Notes under the pieces: model-generated
Database searches by the model: none
Told to the model about the DNA's origin: nothing
The model's input: the letters and a program-made list of their open reading frames with translations, nothing else
NCBI RefSeq assembly: GCF_030052815.1
Contig: NC_079496.1
Location: forward strand, 186,001 to 250,000
Direction: 5' to 3'
Source: Hevea brasiliensis
Taxonomy: Eukaryota; Streptophyta; Magnoliopsida; Malpighiales; Euphorbiaceae
Length of the DNA stretch: 64,000 bases
Made by a program: the position numbers and the translations under genes
Shown: positions 46,589 through 57,244 of the stretch, piece by piece
Numbering within the stretch: position 1 is the stretch's first letter
How the letters are laid out: the number at the start of each line of letters is the position of its first letter

Positions 46589-49500
46589 TGTAATACCCCT
46601 ATTTGTATAGCCTAGTATATTTCACTGTTCCGGTGACCGGTGTCGATCCGGATAATTAAGGGGATTAGAATCATACTTAAGACAACTAGAGAAACTGTAA
46701 ACACAAATAATTAGTAATATTCAATTAGTTAAGTATAAATAAGAAAAACAGAACATAAGAAGTTAAACGAGCCGAGAGTCACAGCAATGGGTGACATTCT
46801 CGTGAAAAACTGCGAAGTCATTTTAAACTCAAATTTCGAACCGTAAAATGTGACGCTGCGGTCCTTAGGACCCTTATGAACATAATGGAAAAGAGAAAAT
46901 CACGAAAAAGAACTGTTAAGCCAGTCAAATAATTAGGTCAGGGAGCCGGAAGAAATATGGAATTATTTGCAAACCGGGATGAACCGGCGAGGGGCAATTT
47001 GGTCAATTGACCCCGAGAGCTGACTCCTAACCTAACTGTCAAATAAAATCGGAGAAAAGAAAATTTCGGGATCGAGAATTAAATTAAAGAACTATTGAAG
47101 AATTAAAGAAAAAGAAAAAGAATAAAAATGATACTTATTACATCATGATGATGACATCATATAAGATGTCAAAATTAATTTTAATTTTCCAACCTTTTTT
47201 GACCAAGTCAATTATGGGCATAAAAAACAAAAATTGAAAAGCCAAATTTTATCTCTTCTTCTTCTTTTTTTTCTCTCTTTCCCGTAGCTCCTCATCCCTC
47301 CCCCTTTTCTCACTAAATCCTCCATAGCTACTTAATTTCAAGCTTTTAAATCTTGAATCAACCCCATAAATCCCATAATTTTCCTAAATAAAACTTATTC
47401 TTAGATCTTGGCAAGCCTATTGAGAAGGAAATTTGAAGGAAAATAAAAGGGAAATTGAAGCTTGGGGAAACTTCACAAGAGGTTAGTGACAAATTCTTCA
47501 AATTGTCTATTGAATTTTTATTTAAGTAATTGATATAAGTTAGAAATTAACTTTAAATGGAAAGAAAATAATTATTGAGGGACTATATATAAGTTCAACC
47601 AGCTTGGGTTTATGTTTGAAATGGGTGATTTGATGCATTAGAATGAGTTTAAAAGTCTTAATTAGTTGAATGATTATAGATTGGAACTTTGAAATTGCTA
47701 ATGGTAATTAAGTAGTGAGATTAGGGTTTAGAGGCCTAGGGTTTGAGGCAAATTTTGGAGAAATACATAAATGATGACTTTGACCTATTATGAAGAGAAA
47801 AATGGTCAATAATGACCAAAGGAGATGTGTGGGAATTGTTAGAATGAAAGTCAAATTCCAGCAGCATGACCAAGCCAACTTTGAAGGACCAAAACGGAAA
47901 TTTTACAAGTCCAATTGATATGCCACCAATTGGGAATGAAAATAGACATAAAATGACACAATTTTTATTAAGGAACCATGCCCAAAAACTGACCAAAACC
48001 TAGTGAACCAATTGACCAAAGTTGGTTAAGTGCAGGCTGTCACTGCACAAACTGACCAAATGAACAATATTTGTTCATTTGGTCATAACTCAAGCTAGGA
48101 AGGTCAAAATGACCTGAAATTTTACCAGTAATTAGATAAGATATAGATATAAAACTATCATGAAGAACACCAACCCAAATTATGCCATTAACCTAATCAA
48201 ATTATTGAGCAAATTTGAGTTACTGAACTTGTAAAACTGCAGAATTGCCATTTGAACAGTAAAGTTTCAATGGCTATAACTCTCTCTAGAAAATTCCAAT
48301 TTAGGTGAATCTTGAACCGATGGAAATCTAAGACATAGTAGAACATTTCGTATGAAGGAAATTAGACCAAATTACGGACTTAACTTGATCAAATTATTGA
48401 ACGAAGTTGGATCAAAAATCTGCCAGAACCAAAATTGCAGCATGAATAGTGCACGTAAACAGTAACTGTATTTTGGCTATAACTTGAGCTACAAAACTCC
48501 AATTGGGGTGATTCAAAAAGGAGAATAAACTTAAGACAATGGGGAACATTTTCTATGAAGAAAGTTTTGCCGAATTCCAACAATAAAGTGACCAATGGAA
48601 CAGTGTAACTTAGGACTCCAAAACTGAAATTTACCAAATTTGCCTAAAAGACTTAGGATTTGAGTAAACAACCAAGACCAACAAGTTTAGTGACCAAAAT
48701 GTGGTATGTGGGTGAAGTTGGAATTCCCATACCTATTAAGCCTTAGAAAGTCAATAATTTGACTTGAATAGTGCAGTGAATAGTAATCCGAAACACAAAA
48801 TTTCAAGAACGTCGAGTTTAGCACGTTAGAGCTAGGTAAAAATGAGGCTAAATTTATTTTGGATTTATGTTAAGTTCTAGTACTGAAACATTGTAAAATT
48901 GTGTGTTTCAGTTGAAAAGAATATCGGGAAGAAACCCGAGGAACCGAGTCGAGGCTAAGGGGCGACTCGCTTGAGGTTTGTGCACAATATCACTATGCTT
49001 TAAAATGTAGTAATAAAGTGAATGAAATATGTATTTTACATTTACTTTGAATTGTTGAAAATTTATTTGTGACATTAGTTATGTTGTTTTGACTTAAATT
49101 GTTGAAAGTTATTGTGTATATTTGAAATGATAATGTTTAGCAAATTGTTAAGATAAGTTTTGAAACCACAGTGTCAGGACCATATATTTGAACACCTCAC
49201 TAGCATGACTAGTGGGGGTAATTAGTTTCGAATTTTGATTCATTCTCTGGAGAAGTGTTGAGGTGTGCCAGTAGAAGAGGATGTGAATGGATATCCATAT
49301 ATTTGAGCTAGCTAGCCTTGTGATGTGATTTCTCTTTAGCCTCTGGCTATTGAGATTCTATTTGTTTCAAATGGCATGATCTAACTGTGGATTTTATGAA
49401 ATGTGTTTTGATACTTTGAAATGAACTTGGTTTGCATTAAAATTTCATAATTCATGTTTTGTGTTTAATGCTCATGTTTAGTCAAATTTTTGAATAAATG

Positions 49501-50303
49501 TGATTTATATTCTGCATAAAGATTATTTTAGTATGTTGTGCACCACTGAGTCCTAGTACTCAGCGATAACTTCTATTCTTGTCATGCAGACATCTTTGAG
49601 ACTAGAGGAGCAGCAGATTGAGCTGCTGAGGTGTAAGGAGCTATCAGCTTAAAGTCTTCGGGTATAATTTATACCCTAACTGTAAATAATTCTTTTGATG
49701 TATATATTGCACATAAATGTATGGACATGTAAAAATGGGTCTTGAGCAGTTTGTATAAAATTTGTATAAAGTTGGAATATATATTACAGTTTGAAATTCT
49801 CTTAATGTAAATTTTGTAATGATGTATCTAAATTGTTTTGTTTCTAATGAATTATGAATGGAACTATTTTATTGAATTTGAATGAAATGGATTGCTAGTA
49901 TTTTGATGATCATTGGATAGTGGATTTGAAATTTGAAAGTTGATAAATGTGTTGAGAAATTGATTGAGTTTGAGTATGAAATTGAAGCAATTGTTGAGGA
50001 AAATTTTTAGAATTGCTTTTTACAGGTATTTGAAGAACTGTTTTCTCAAAATACAGAGGGAACTCTGTCAAAGTTTTTATAAAATTTGCGTAAAAATAAA
50101 ATGGGCCAAAAATATTAACTAGTTTAATTTTAACTAAATGTTTTAAGTACTTATTAGAAAATGCTCACCAATTACCAAAAGTAAGAAATTTGTTTTAAAA
50201 TCCCTTGTAGGGTGCTTAATGAGTTATCGATAGGTGAAGTTCGGTAGTTCATTAAGTATTATACGGGATCATGTTATGCCTTACAAAGGGGTAAGGTGTG
50301 ACA
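46589..50303 (+). repeat. 5' LTR of element D (3715 bp)
   Basis: Starts TGTAATACCCC and ends AAGGTGTGACA. It has the shared CCGGTGACCGGTGTCGATCC block near its start, a hairpin at 47911-47933, the CCATAACT module around 48080-48560, and a CACCACTGAG...CTCAGCGATA block near 49548 that is close to the solo LTR. It is the LTR most similar in overall plan to the solo LTR. Confidence 0.88.
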
Positions 50304-50311
50304 TATTTTAG

Positions 50312-50322
50312 TGGTATCAGAG
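50312..50322 (+). promoter_or_regulatory. PBS of element D, tRNA-Met type
   Basis: TGGTATCAGAG, 8 bp after the LTR end, in the same position and form as in element C. Confidence 0.88.
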
Positions 50323-50492
50323 AAAATTTTTGAAGTATGTTTTAACCTAGGAATTTGTGTCTTTTCTTTGTTAAGTACAACTGCTCAATGTCCATAATTG
50401 TTACATACAGTGCATTACATCAAGAATATGAACTAACGGAGGGAAATCTCCATGTGTTACTTGTTCAGGAGATACCCTAACTTCAGGCTGAA

Positions 50493-50560
50493 ATGGAAGA
50501 AGGGGATCGCTCAGTTGAGCAGTCTGTTGAAGCTGAGGCACAAAAGGAAGCCCCAGCTGA
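50493..50560 (+). pseudogene. gag N-terminus of element D, cut by Athila
   Basis: MEEGDRSVEQSVEAEAQKEA is open for 22 codons from 50493 and is then cut by the Athila LTR at 50561. The acidic N-terminus and the spacing from the PBS (about 170 bp) fit the start of a gag. The family is inferred from its LTR and PBS. Positions 50323-50492 are leader. Confidence 0.6.
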
Positions 50561-52208
50561 TGTGTCCCTACCGTAAGTGCACGGGTCGTACAAGTAGTAT
50601 AGAAAAAATATCGTTCCCACGAGGAGTTGTGTTAATGATTGAATTTTTGATATAAAAAGTTGACTAAATTGAACTATCTTTGAAATTAAAGTAACAAATT
50701 GATGGGTATTGGAGTATGAAATCTATATGTGCAAAATTAATAATATATCCAACAATGTATTAATTAAACTAAAATTGCATCAAATTGAAATAAGCAAATT
50801 CAAATATTGCAAGATTTAAAATGGCAAGTAATTAAATTCAATTATAAATTAACAATAATAAAAAGGCGATTCCGGAGTTCGGGATTTCATATTCGAGCTA
50901 TTTTGGGATTTTGAATTGGTTATCCAATCTTGCGGAACTTACGGGTTTTAAGGAGATTAATTCTTAAATCCTTTGAATACCCTTTCGAGTGAGACAAAGA
51001 GTGCCTTAATCAATCTAATCCTACTTTCGTGGAGTTAGAGTTAATTAAGACCCATTAGGTTCTTTAATTAATCTGTGAATCCTCTTAATCCTTAGTCTAT
51101 TTCTAGATCTAAGTTAATTAAGTCAAATTTCTTGATTATCTATCACAAGGCCTTCTCCTTTCGGTGCCTCAACCATGGATTAAGAACATCACTTAATGGG
51201 ATCCTACACTAAGCATGTCATTAAGCACACAAGAAATGAATAAAACTCATTAAGACCACAAAATATGGATTACCCAATCAAAATCCACAAAATATCTCAA
51301 ATATTACAACCCTTACTTCAGAATCAAAATAAAACTACTCACTACCCATAATGTTTACAAGAAATTCTTAGTTTGTATGGAAATAAAGCTTTAATCTAAG
51401 CTAGGAAACAATAAACTAAACACTAGAAATGTAGGAAGAATGTAAGAAAGGAAAGAAATATGCAAATCTTGGTTGAAAATGGTGTGGAAGGTGAAAGTGA
51501 CTCTTTAGCTGCTGTCTACACCTCTTCCTTTCTCTGCTCTCCTCCTTCTTGTCCCCTCTAAAATGGGAAATGGGACTATTTATAGCATTTTCTGACATGG
51601 AGCCCTAAAATGGTGTGCTTAAGGAGGGATTTTCTGAGGGAATCTTCTGCCAGCTCATTAATGAACTCTTTATGGGACTGCATAAGTGGACTGCATAAGT
51701 CATGCAGTCCCTTATGCAGTTTTCGGCTAGTTTCTGGTTCACTTATGCGAAACTGCATGACTTGGTGCATAGGTTATGCACAATTCCGTGAAAGTGCATA
51801 GGTTGTGCACAATTCTGTGAAAGTGCATAAGCTAGGCGTGAATGTGCATAAGCTATGCAGTCTCCTTATGCACATTTCGGCAGGTATTGGAACAGTGATT
51901 TTTCTCCTTATGCAGATCCCCATAGCTTATGCGGCAAGTTATGCACAATTTTGGTCAATGCATATTTCAGCTTGAAAACTTATTTTTGACATCTTTGGCT
52001 GTGGAAGTCACTCCTCAATGGCAAAATTTCTTTTCAGTCCTTCACAAACACCATTTTTCCTACAAAACAAAGTAAAAATTACAAATTAATCCAAAATTGA
52101 CAATTATGAAAAACTAACTAAATAACTAATGAAATTAGCTAAAAATAACAAATAATAAAATAAAATGGCTATGAAATTAGACCTAAATGACTATGCAAAA
52201 TGTATGCA
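50561..52208 (-). repeat. 3' LTR of the Athila element (1648 bp)
   Basis: On the + strand it starts TGTGTCCCTACC and ends AAATGTATGCA, giving TG...CA ends. The start is fixed by the copy at 62937 and the end by the PPT junction. Several copies of the GTGCATAAG/CTTATGCAC motif lie at about 51680-51950. Confidence 0.93.
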
Positions 52209-52225
52209 TCAAATACCCCCAAACT
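52209..52225 (-). promoter_or_regulatory. polypurine tract of the Athila element
   Basis: On the minus strand AGTTTGGGGGTATTTGA, followed by the LTR start TGCATACATTTTG. An 8-bp hairpin, TTTGCTTG-tcct-CAAGCAAA, lies next to it at 52232-52251. Confidence 0.85.
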
Positions 52226-54419
52226 CAAGCTTTTGCTTGTCCTCAAGCAAACTTAAAATTGCAATGCAAATTTTTTTAGGGGTGCCTTATCCAAAGAGCT
52301 ATGAAAATCAACTATTAAAGTAACTTAACACCCCTTTAGCCACACCAACAATCCATATACCCATCCTTCAAAATGCAAAGAATCTAATGCTTATCCAAGC
52401 TTTCACCGCTTAGCCATCAAGTCAATTATCATTCAAAATCCCCAAACCAACCAATCAAAAGAGAAAGTTATGCTCAAAAGGAATTCTAGGACAATCAATA
52501 GGCAAAGTGCCCCTATATAGAATGATGGAATTAAATGAATGAATAGATAATTTCTCCAATCCCATAGGCAAATTCCCTACTCCTATCTCCACTAATGTAG
52601 CAAGTACTATCAAGAAATCAAAGGTCTTTTTAGGGATGCAATGGGGCCATGGGGTTTAAAATGAGGCTAAGAAGAAAGATGGGTAAAAAGGATTCAAAGC
52701 ATGAGAATATTTTCAATTTTGAAACATAAGGTACACTTCTTATTTTATTATATATTTTTTTCCTTTTTTTTTCTTTTTTTTTATATATTTATATGAGGGA
52801 GAGAAATACATAATGAGGATTGTCAAGTGCTAGCATAGTTTACAAAACACATAAAAATGGAGGGACATTTTGATTCTTTAAACTTGTATCTTGCATTTTC
52901 ATTTGATGATTGTCCCTAAAATTTGCCACCCCCAAACTCATTTCTTTTAATACTTTGAGTGGATTTCTTTCATTTTGAATGACAATGGTGAAAAGCACAT
53001 ATACTAGCACTTTTACAAGATGACAAGCATTTCTTCTCCATTTTATTGCATTTTTTTCTTCTCTTTTTTTTTTTTTTTTTGAATATGTACCTAATGTTAT
53101 AAATAATTATTCTCATGAAAAGGGTTGGAGTGTTTGGTTCATTGGCTAGGTAGTAATAAGGGTTTCAAGAAAAATTAGGAATAAAAAGGCTCAAAGGGGT
53201 TTGCAAGTGTCAATTTTAATTAGGAAAAGGGCCAAAGGTTTAAAATGAGAAGGTTTAAATCAAAGAATGCCTAATCATCTCTCTTTTCAAGTACAAGCTG
53301 GTATTTCGCCTTGAAAGGTTTAGAAAATTTGTTCTAGGATTGGTGAGACATCATTTGACTACCTTATATCCAATAACTCCCTCTAAACACTTCCATCTCT
53401 AAATGACTAGTTGGGTGGCTTTTTGGCTAAGAAGATATAGGCAAGGGATAGACACTTCAAAATCTTGCACCTCTTAGGAAACTTTCAATCCACAAACCCA
53501 ACTAAAGGGTGAGTCAAATCACTCTCATAGGCAGCTTTTCAATACTCAAGGGATTTGGCAAAAGATTTTAATGCATGATGCATGATTCCTAAAAATGAGT
53601 AATGCATTAACTAAATGGAGGGAATCTATTTGTGTGCAATATGTACAATTTCTAAGTGATGTATAATGTGTGTGTAAATGTGTAATGTATATATATGTAT
53701 GGATGTATATGTAAAATATTTACAGTATATGTAAATGGAATGGGATGCTCTTATACTCAAAATGTGAAAACTGAAGCAAAAATCAAAATGCACACCCCCA
53801 AACTCAAAATTAGACATTGTCCTCAATGTCTCAAGCAGTGTATTATCAAAATTCAAAGCAAATAGTAATTACCAGGAATTGTGAAAATTAAGAGCAAAAA
53901 GAAAGAGTTACCTGGTATGGAGCAGATGAGAATTCAAGATATAATGGGGATGCATAAAAAGCTGCACAGGTTATACAGAGTAAAGTGCTGTCCAGAACAT
54001 GTGCATAAGTATGGTGCATAAGCTGTGCAGTTCTGCATGAGTGACAATAAGGACTGCACAGGCTATGCAGGACATTTGCATAAGGGAATTATAGCCTGTG
54101 CAGTATATTCAAAAGCTGTTGTATGATGCTGAGTAAGGACAAATGTGCAACCACCAGTAGAAGCATGCAAATATAGACAGAGTATGGACAATTATGCACA
54201 AAAGGGCAGTAAAGGCAATGGAAATCAAAGAAAACTAATGTAATAGCTATCCAATAAAACTTTAAGAAAAACAAAATTCAAAACAAACTAAAATTGTTTG
54301 AACATATTTACAAAGAAAAAGTCCTACAAGTTTGAACAAAAGTAAAACAGAAACTAATCTAGTTCTATTGTTTTGCCCTTGTCCAAAGATGTTGCTAAGG
54401 AGCTGGTAGCATCTGGCTG
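52226..54419 (-). other. Athila 3' non-coding region
   Basis: No ORF is supported. AT-rich with oligo-T runs (52745-52790, 53040-53080) and a TATG-rich patch (53680-53730). Diverged copies of the GCATAAG motif lie at 53950-54110. It separates the ATHILA ORF from the 3' LTR. Confidence 0.6.
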
Positions 54420-55626
54420 CTATAGAAATGATGGTGCTGGAGGAGGTGATGGAGGTGGAGGTGGCATTCCCAGAAAAATCATGAGTTTCTTCATCATCTC
54501 CTTCAATTCTTTCTGCTTGTCCCTGGTTTCCATGACAAGGTCAAATAGGTGATCATGACGATCCTTGAGGGTATCAAGACCAGTGTCAAGCTTCCTATCC
54601 ACAAAGTATATATCATCACTAAGCCTTTCAAGATAGGTGAATAAGGCTTTAGTGTTGAATGCAGGAGGGGCTGTGGATGAGGAGGGTTCAGCTGTAGGAG
54701 GTGTGGGCTGAGCAGAAGCTGCTGGGGTCTCCTGTGCAGATTGAGGGGGTGGGGTAGGTTGATGAAGTCTTGTGGGGTGATGGGAAAGGTTGGGCTTCTG
54801 GTTGTGCAGTGGGTTCAGTTTCTGCTGCTGGTTGTGCAATGTCAGAATGTGGCAAACTGAACCCTATTTTGGATAGGTGTGCAGCATCAAAATATAAGGT
54901 GTCCACAAGTGCTGGTATTGGGTGCTCTTCAGGATTAAAACCAAAATGCTTGGCTATAACAGTTATGAGCCCACCCAAGACAATGTCGCCTATGGATTTT
55001 GTGGCAATATGCAACACATGCTCACAAAAGAAATAACCAGGAGAAACCTTGACCTTGTAAAAAGCACACCATAACATGAATAATTCAGATTTCCCCACAA
55101 CGCCAGAACTAGTCCCTCTGCCCAAAATAGTGCTAGCAATCAGCCTATGAATAAACCTAAGTGCAGGGTCAAGTATTTGAGAGGTTTTTGATCTGCCAGC
55201 AGAAAAAGTCTGAGGTTGGTTTGTGATAATTCTCCAAAATTGAGCAGCATTCCAAATACCCTTGTTTGCTACCTATACCCCTGTATATGGCACTCTAAAT
55301 AGCCCATCAATTGCAAAACCAAGAATGCTATGAAATTGATCTAATGATAACTCTCTATTTTGCCCCAAACATCTAAATTTCATAGTTGGCTTAAAATCTA
55401 CATCATGCAATTTCAGGGTGGCAGAGAATGAGGAAATAAATTTCAGGCTTAAAATCTACATCATGCAATCTACATCATGCGATTTCGACCTGATTTTTCG
55501 TTTATACGTGGCTGTGGAGGGTGGTGGGGGTGTTTCTTGTGGAGGGGAATTAGGGTTAGGAGGTCGCATTGATAATGGCAAAACCTGGAGAGGGGAAGTT
55601 TGAGGAGAATGAGGAGGCGACTCCAT
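54420..55626 (-). pseudogene. ATHILA ORF-1 family protein, broken
   Basis: Start MESPPHSPQTSP at 55626. The frame is broken near 55440-55480, where a small duplication of GCATGATGTAGATT disrupts it. It resumes with MKFRCLGQNRELSLDQF, meets a TAG near 55275 (GV*VANKG), and continues RFIHRLIASTILGRG, SGVVGKSELFMLWC, GDIVLGGLITVIAKHFGF. This matches the ATHILA ORF-1 family (PF03078) as I recall it. A further frame change lies near 54780. The C-terminal part has a short coiled coil (ETRDKQKELKEMMKKL) and a Pro-rich end. This ORF has been called env-like; its function is unknown. Total about 402 codons. Confidence 0.8.
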
Positions 55627-55839
55627 GGTTCCCGATGGTGAAGATGGAGAAGGTGAGGGAGAAAAGAAAAATGCAAGAAGAGATTAGGGTTAAGGCGACG
55701 GAAATAAGCGTGGAGAAGAAGGGAAAGAGGGAAAATTTCGGGAGAAATGGAGGTGAACGGACGGTAATGAACAGAAAAATCGGGAGGTGGGAAAAATGGG
55801 AGTCGAAGAAAATTTTGGATTTGGTTGTGTAAGACTGCA

Positions 55840-56480
55840 TAAGGTGATTAATGGGTGTGCATAACTTATGCACCCTGCTTATGCATGTTTCAACTTGTTT
55901 TGGACTTCAGAGAAATAACTCATGCAAAAGTGCATAAGTTATGCACTGTCCTTATGCACTATTCGGCAAGTTTTGACTTTCAGGGAGAGTGGTCATGCAG
56001 TTGTGCATAAGTCATGCACTCTGCTTATGCACCTCTCGGTGGGTTTTGGTTTTCAGAGTTTTCGGTTATGCAGTAGTGCATAAGTTATGCACTCTGCTTA
56101 TGCACCTCTCGGCAACTTTTGGATTTTGGGTTGGTGGTCATGCAGGTGTGCATAAGCTATGCACTCTGCTTATGCACTTTTCGGCAGGTTTTGGGTTTTT
56201 AGGGAGTGTGGTCATGCGGAAGTGCATAAGTCATGCACTCTCCTTATGCAGGTCTCGACAGAGAGAGAAAATGCAGGATTTGAAGTCATTCAGTTGTGCA
56301 TAAGTTATGCACTCTCCTTATGCAAGGTTTGACAGATATGAAATTTGACAAAATGAGGTTATGCAGAATTGCATAAGCTATGCACTCTCCTTATGCACTT
56401 GCAATAAAGGTGAAAAATGGCAAGAATTGTGGTTATGCAGGATTGCATAAGCTATGCAGTTGCTTATGCACAATTCAACA
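55840..56480. repeat. array of nine near-palindromic GCATAAG units in Athila
   Basis: Nine units of about 60-75 bp. The core is GTGCATAAGTTATGCAC followed by CT(C/G)(T/C)- and CTTATGCAC. The spacers often contain CTCGGCA(G/A)-TTTTGG and GGTCATGCAG. Copies of the same core occur in the 3' LTR (51680-51950) and near 53950-54110. It sits between pol and the ATHILA ORF. Confidence 0.85.
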
Positions 56481-57244
56481 AGATTGAGATTGCAATGGAA
56501 AATGATTTGCAAGTGTGAAAATTACCCTAGAATGAAGAAAGATAATTCCATGAAGCATAAACCATGAGAAATCTTCACCAAAAACACATCAATATATACA
56601 AAGTTCATCAAAATTTCATCACACATGCTTGTAAAAGTGAATCCTGCATAAAAGGCATTTTTGACCCATGCCATTTTGACTCAAATTCTGCAAATCAACA
56701 TTTAGCACAATAAAAACTCAATAAAACCTGCATAAAGTTGCATTTATCTACAAATGATGAACTCCCCAAGTCATGCCAAGGAAATGCAGCATGTCCATCT
56801 TAAATCTCACACCCCAAATAAACTCAAAACTACAAAGATGACCCACTTACCACCATATTAACATTAAAAGCACATATACTTAAAAGTTACACACCCAACC
56901 TCACCAAGAACATAAGTAATCTGCTGCAGACCCTTCTTTGCTGCAGAATTTCTTCTTCCTCTCTGCATAAACCAGGTAGCAGCTCCTGCATAGGTTATGT
57001 AGCAAAAACCAATCAGTTTTTGGGAGAGTTTGAAGGACAAAATTTTCAAGTTAAGAATCACTCCCCAGCAGTTCACCAACCTTTCTTCATTGAAATACAT
57101 CTACAAGGGACAAAATTCAGCAATGTCAAAAATTGAATTTGGGGAGATTCAAGATAAAAACAACAGTAATGAAAGTAAAAGTAAATCAGCAAAAGCAAAA
57201 TAAAAGGACTTAGGATGCCTCCCAAGAGGGCTAATTTATAGTCC
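56481..57244 (-). other. pol-ORF spacer of Athila
   Basis: Non-coding between the pol stop and the repeat array. No ORF with a recognisable domain. It may contain the promoter or splice acceptor used for the downstream ORF, but none is identified. Confidence 0.45.

Larger units (their letters stand above)
46589..50560 (+). mobile_element. Tekay/Del-like Gypsy element D, 5' part
   Basis: LTR (46589-50303), PBS (50312-50322) and the first codons of gag, then interrupted by an Athila element at 50561. It was inserted inside the gag of element C. The bases before it, GAGAG, are one half of a possible target duplication; the other half is outside the window. Confidence 0.82.

Noticed and set aside
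55569..55832. 87-codon Lys/Glu-rich + strand ORF
   Set aside because: It partly overlaps the 5' end of the minus-strand ATHILA ORF and its leader, with no domain of its own.
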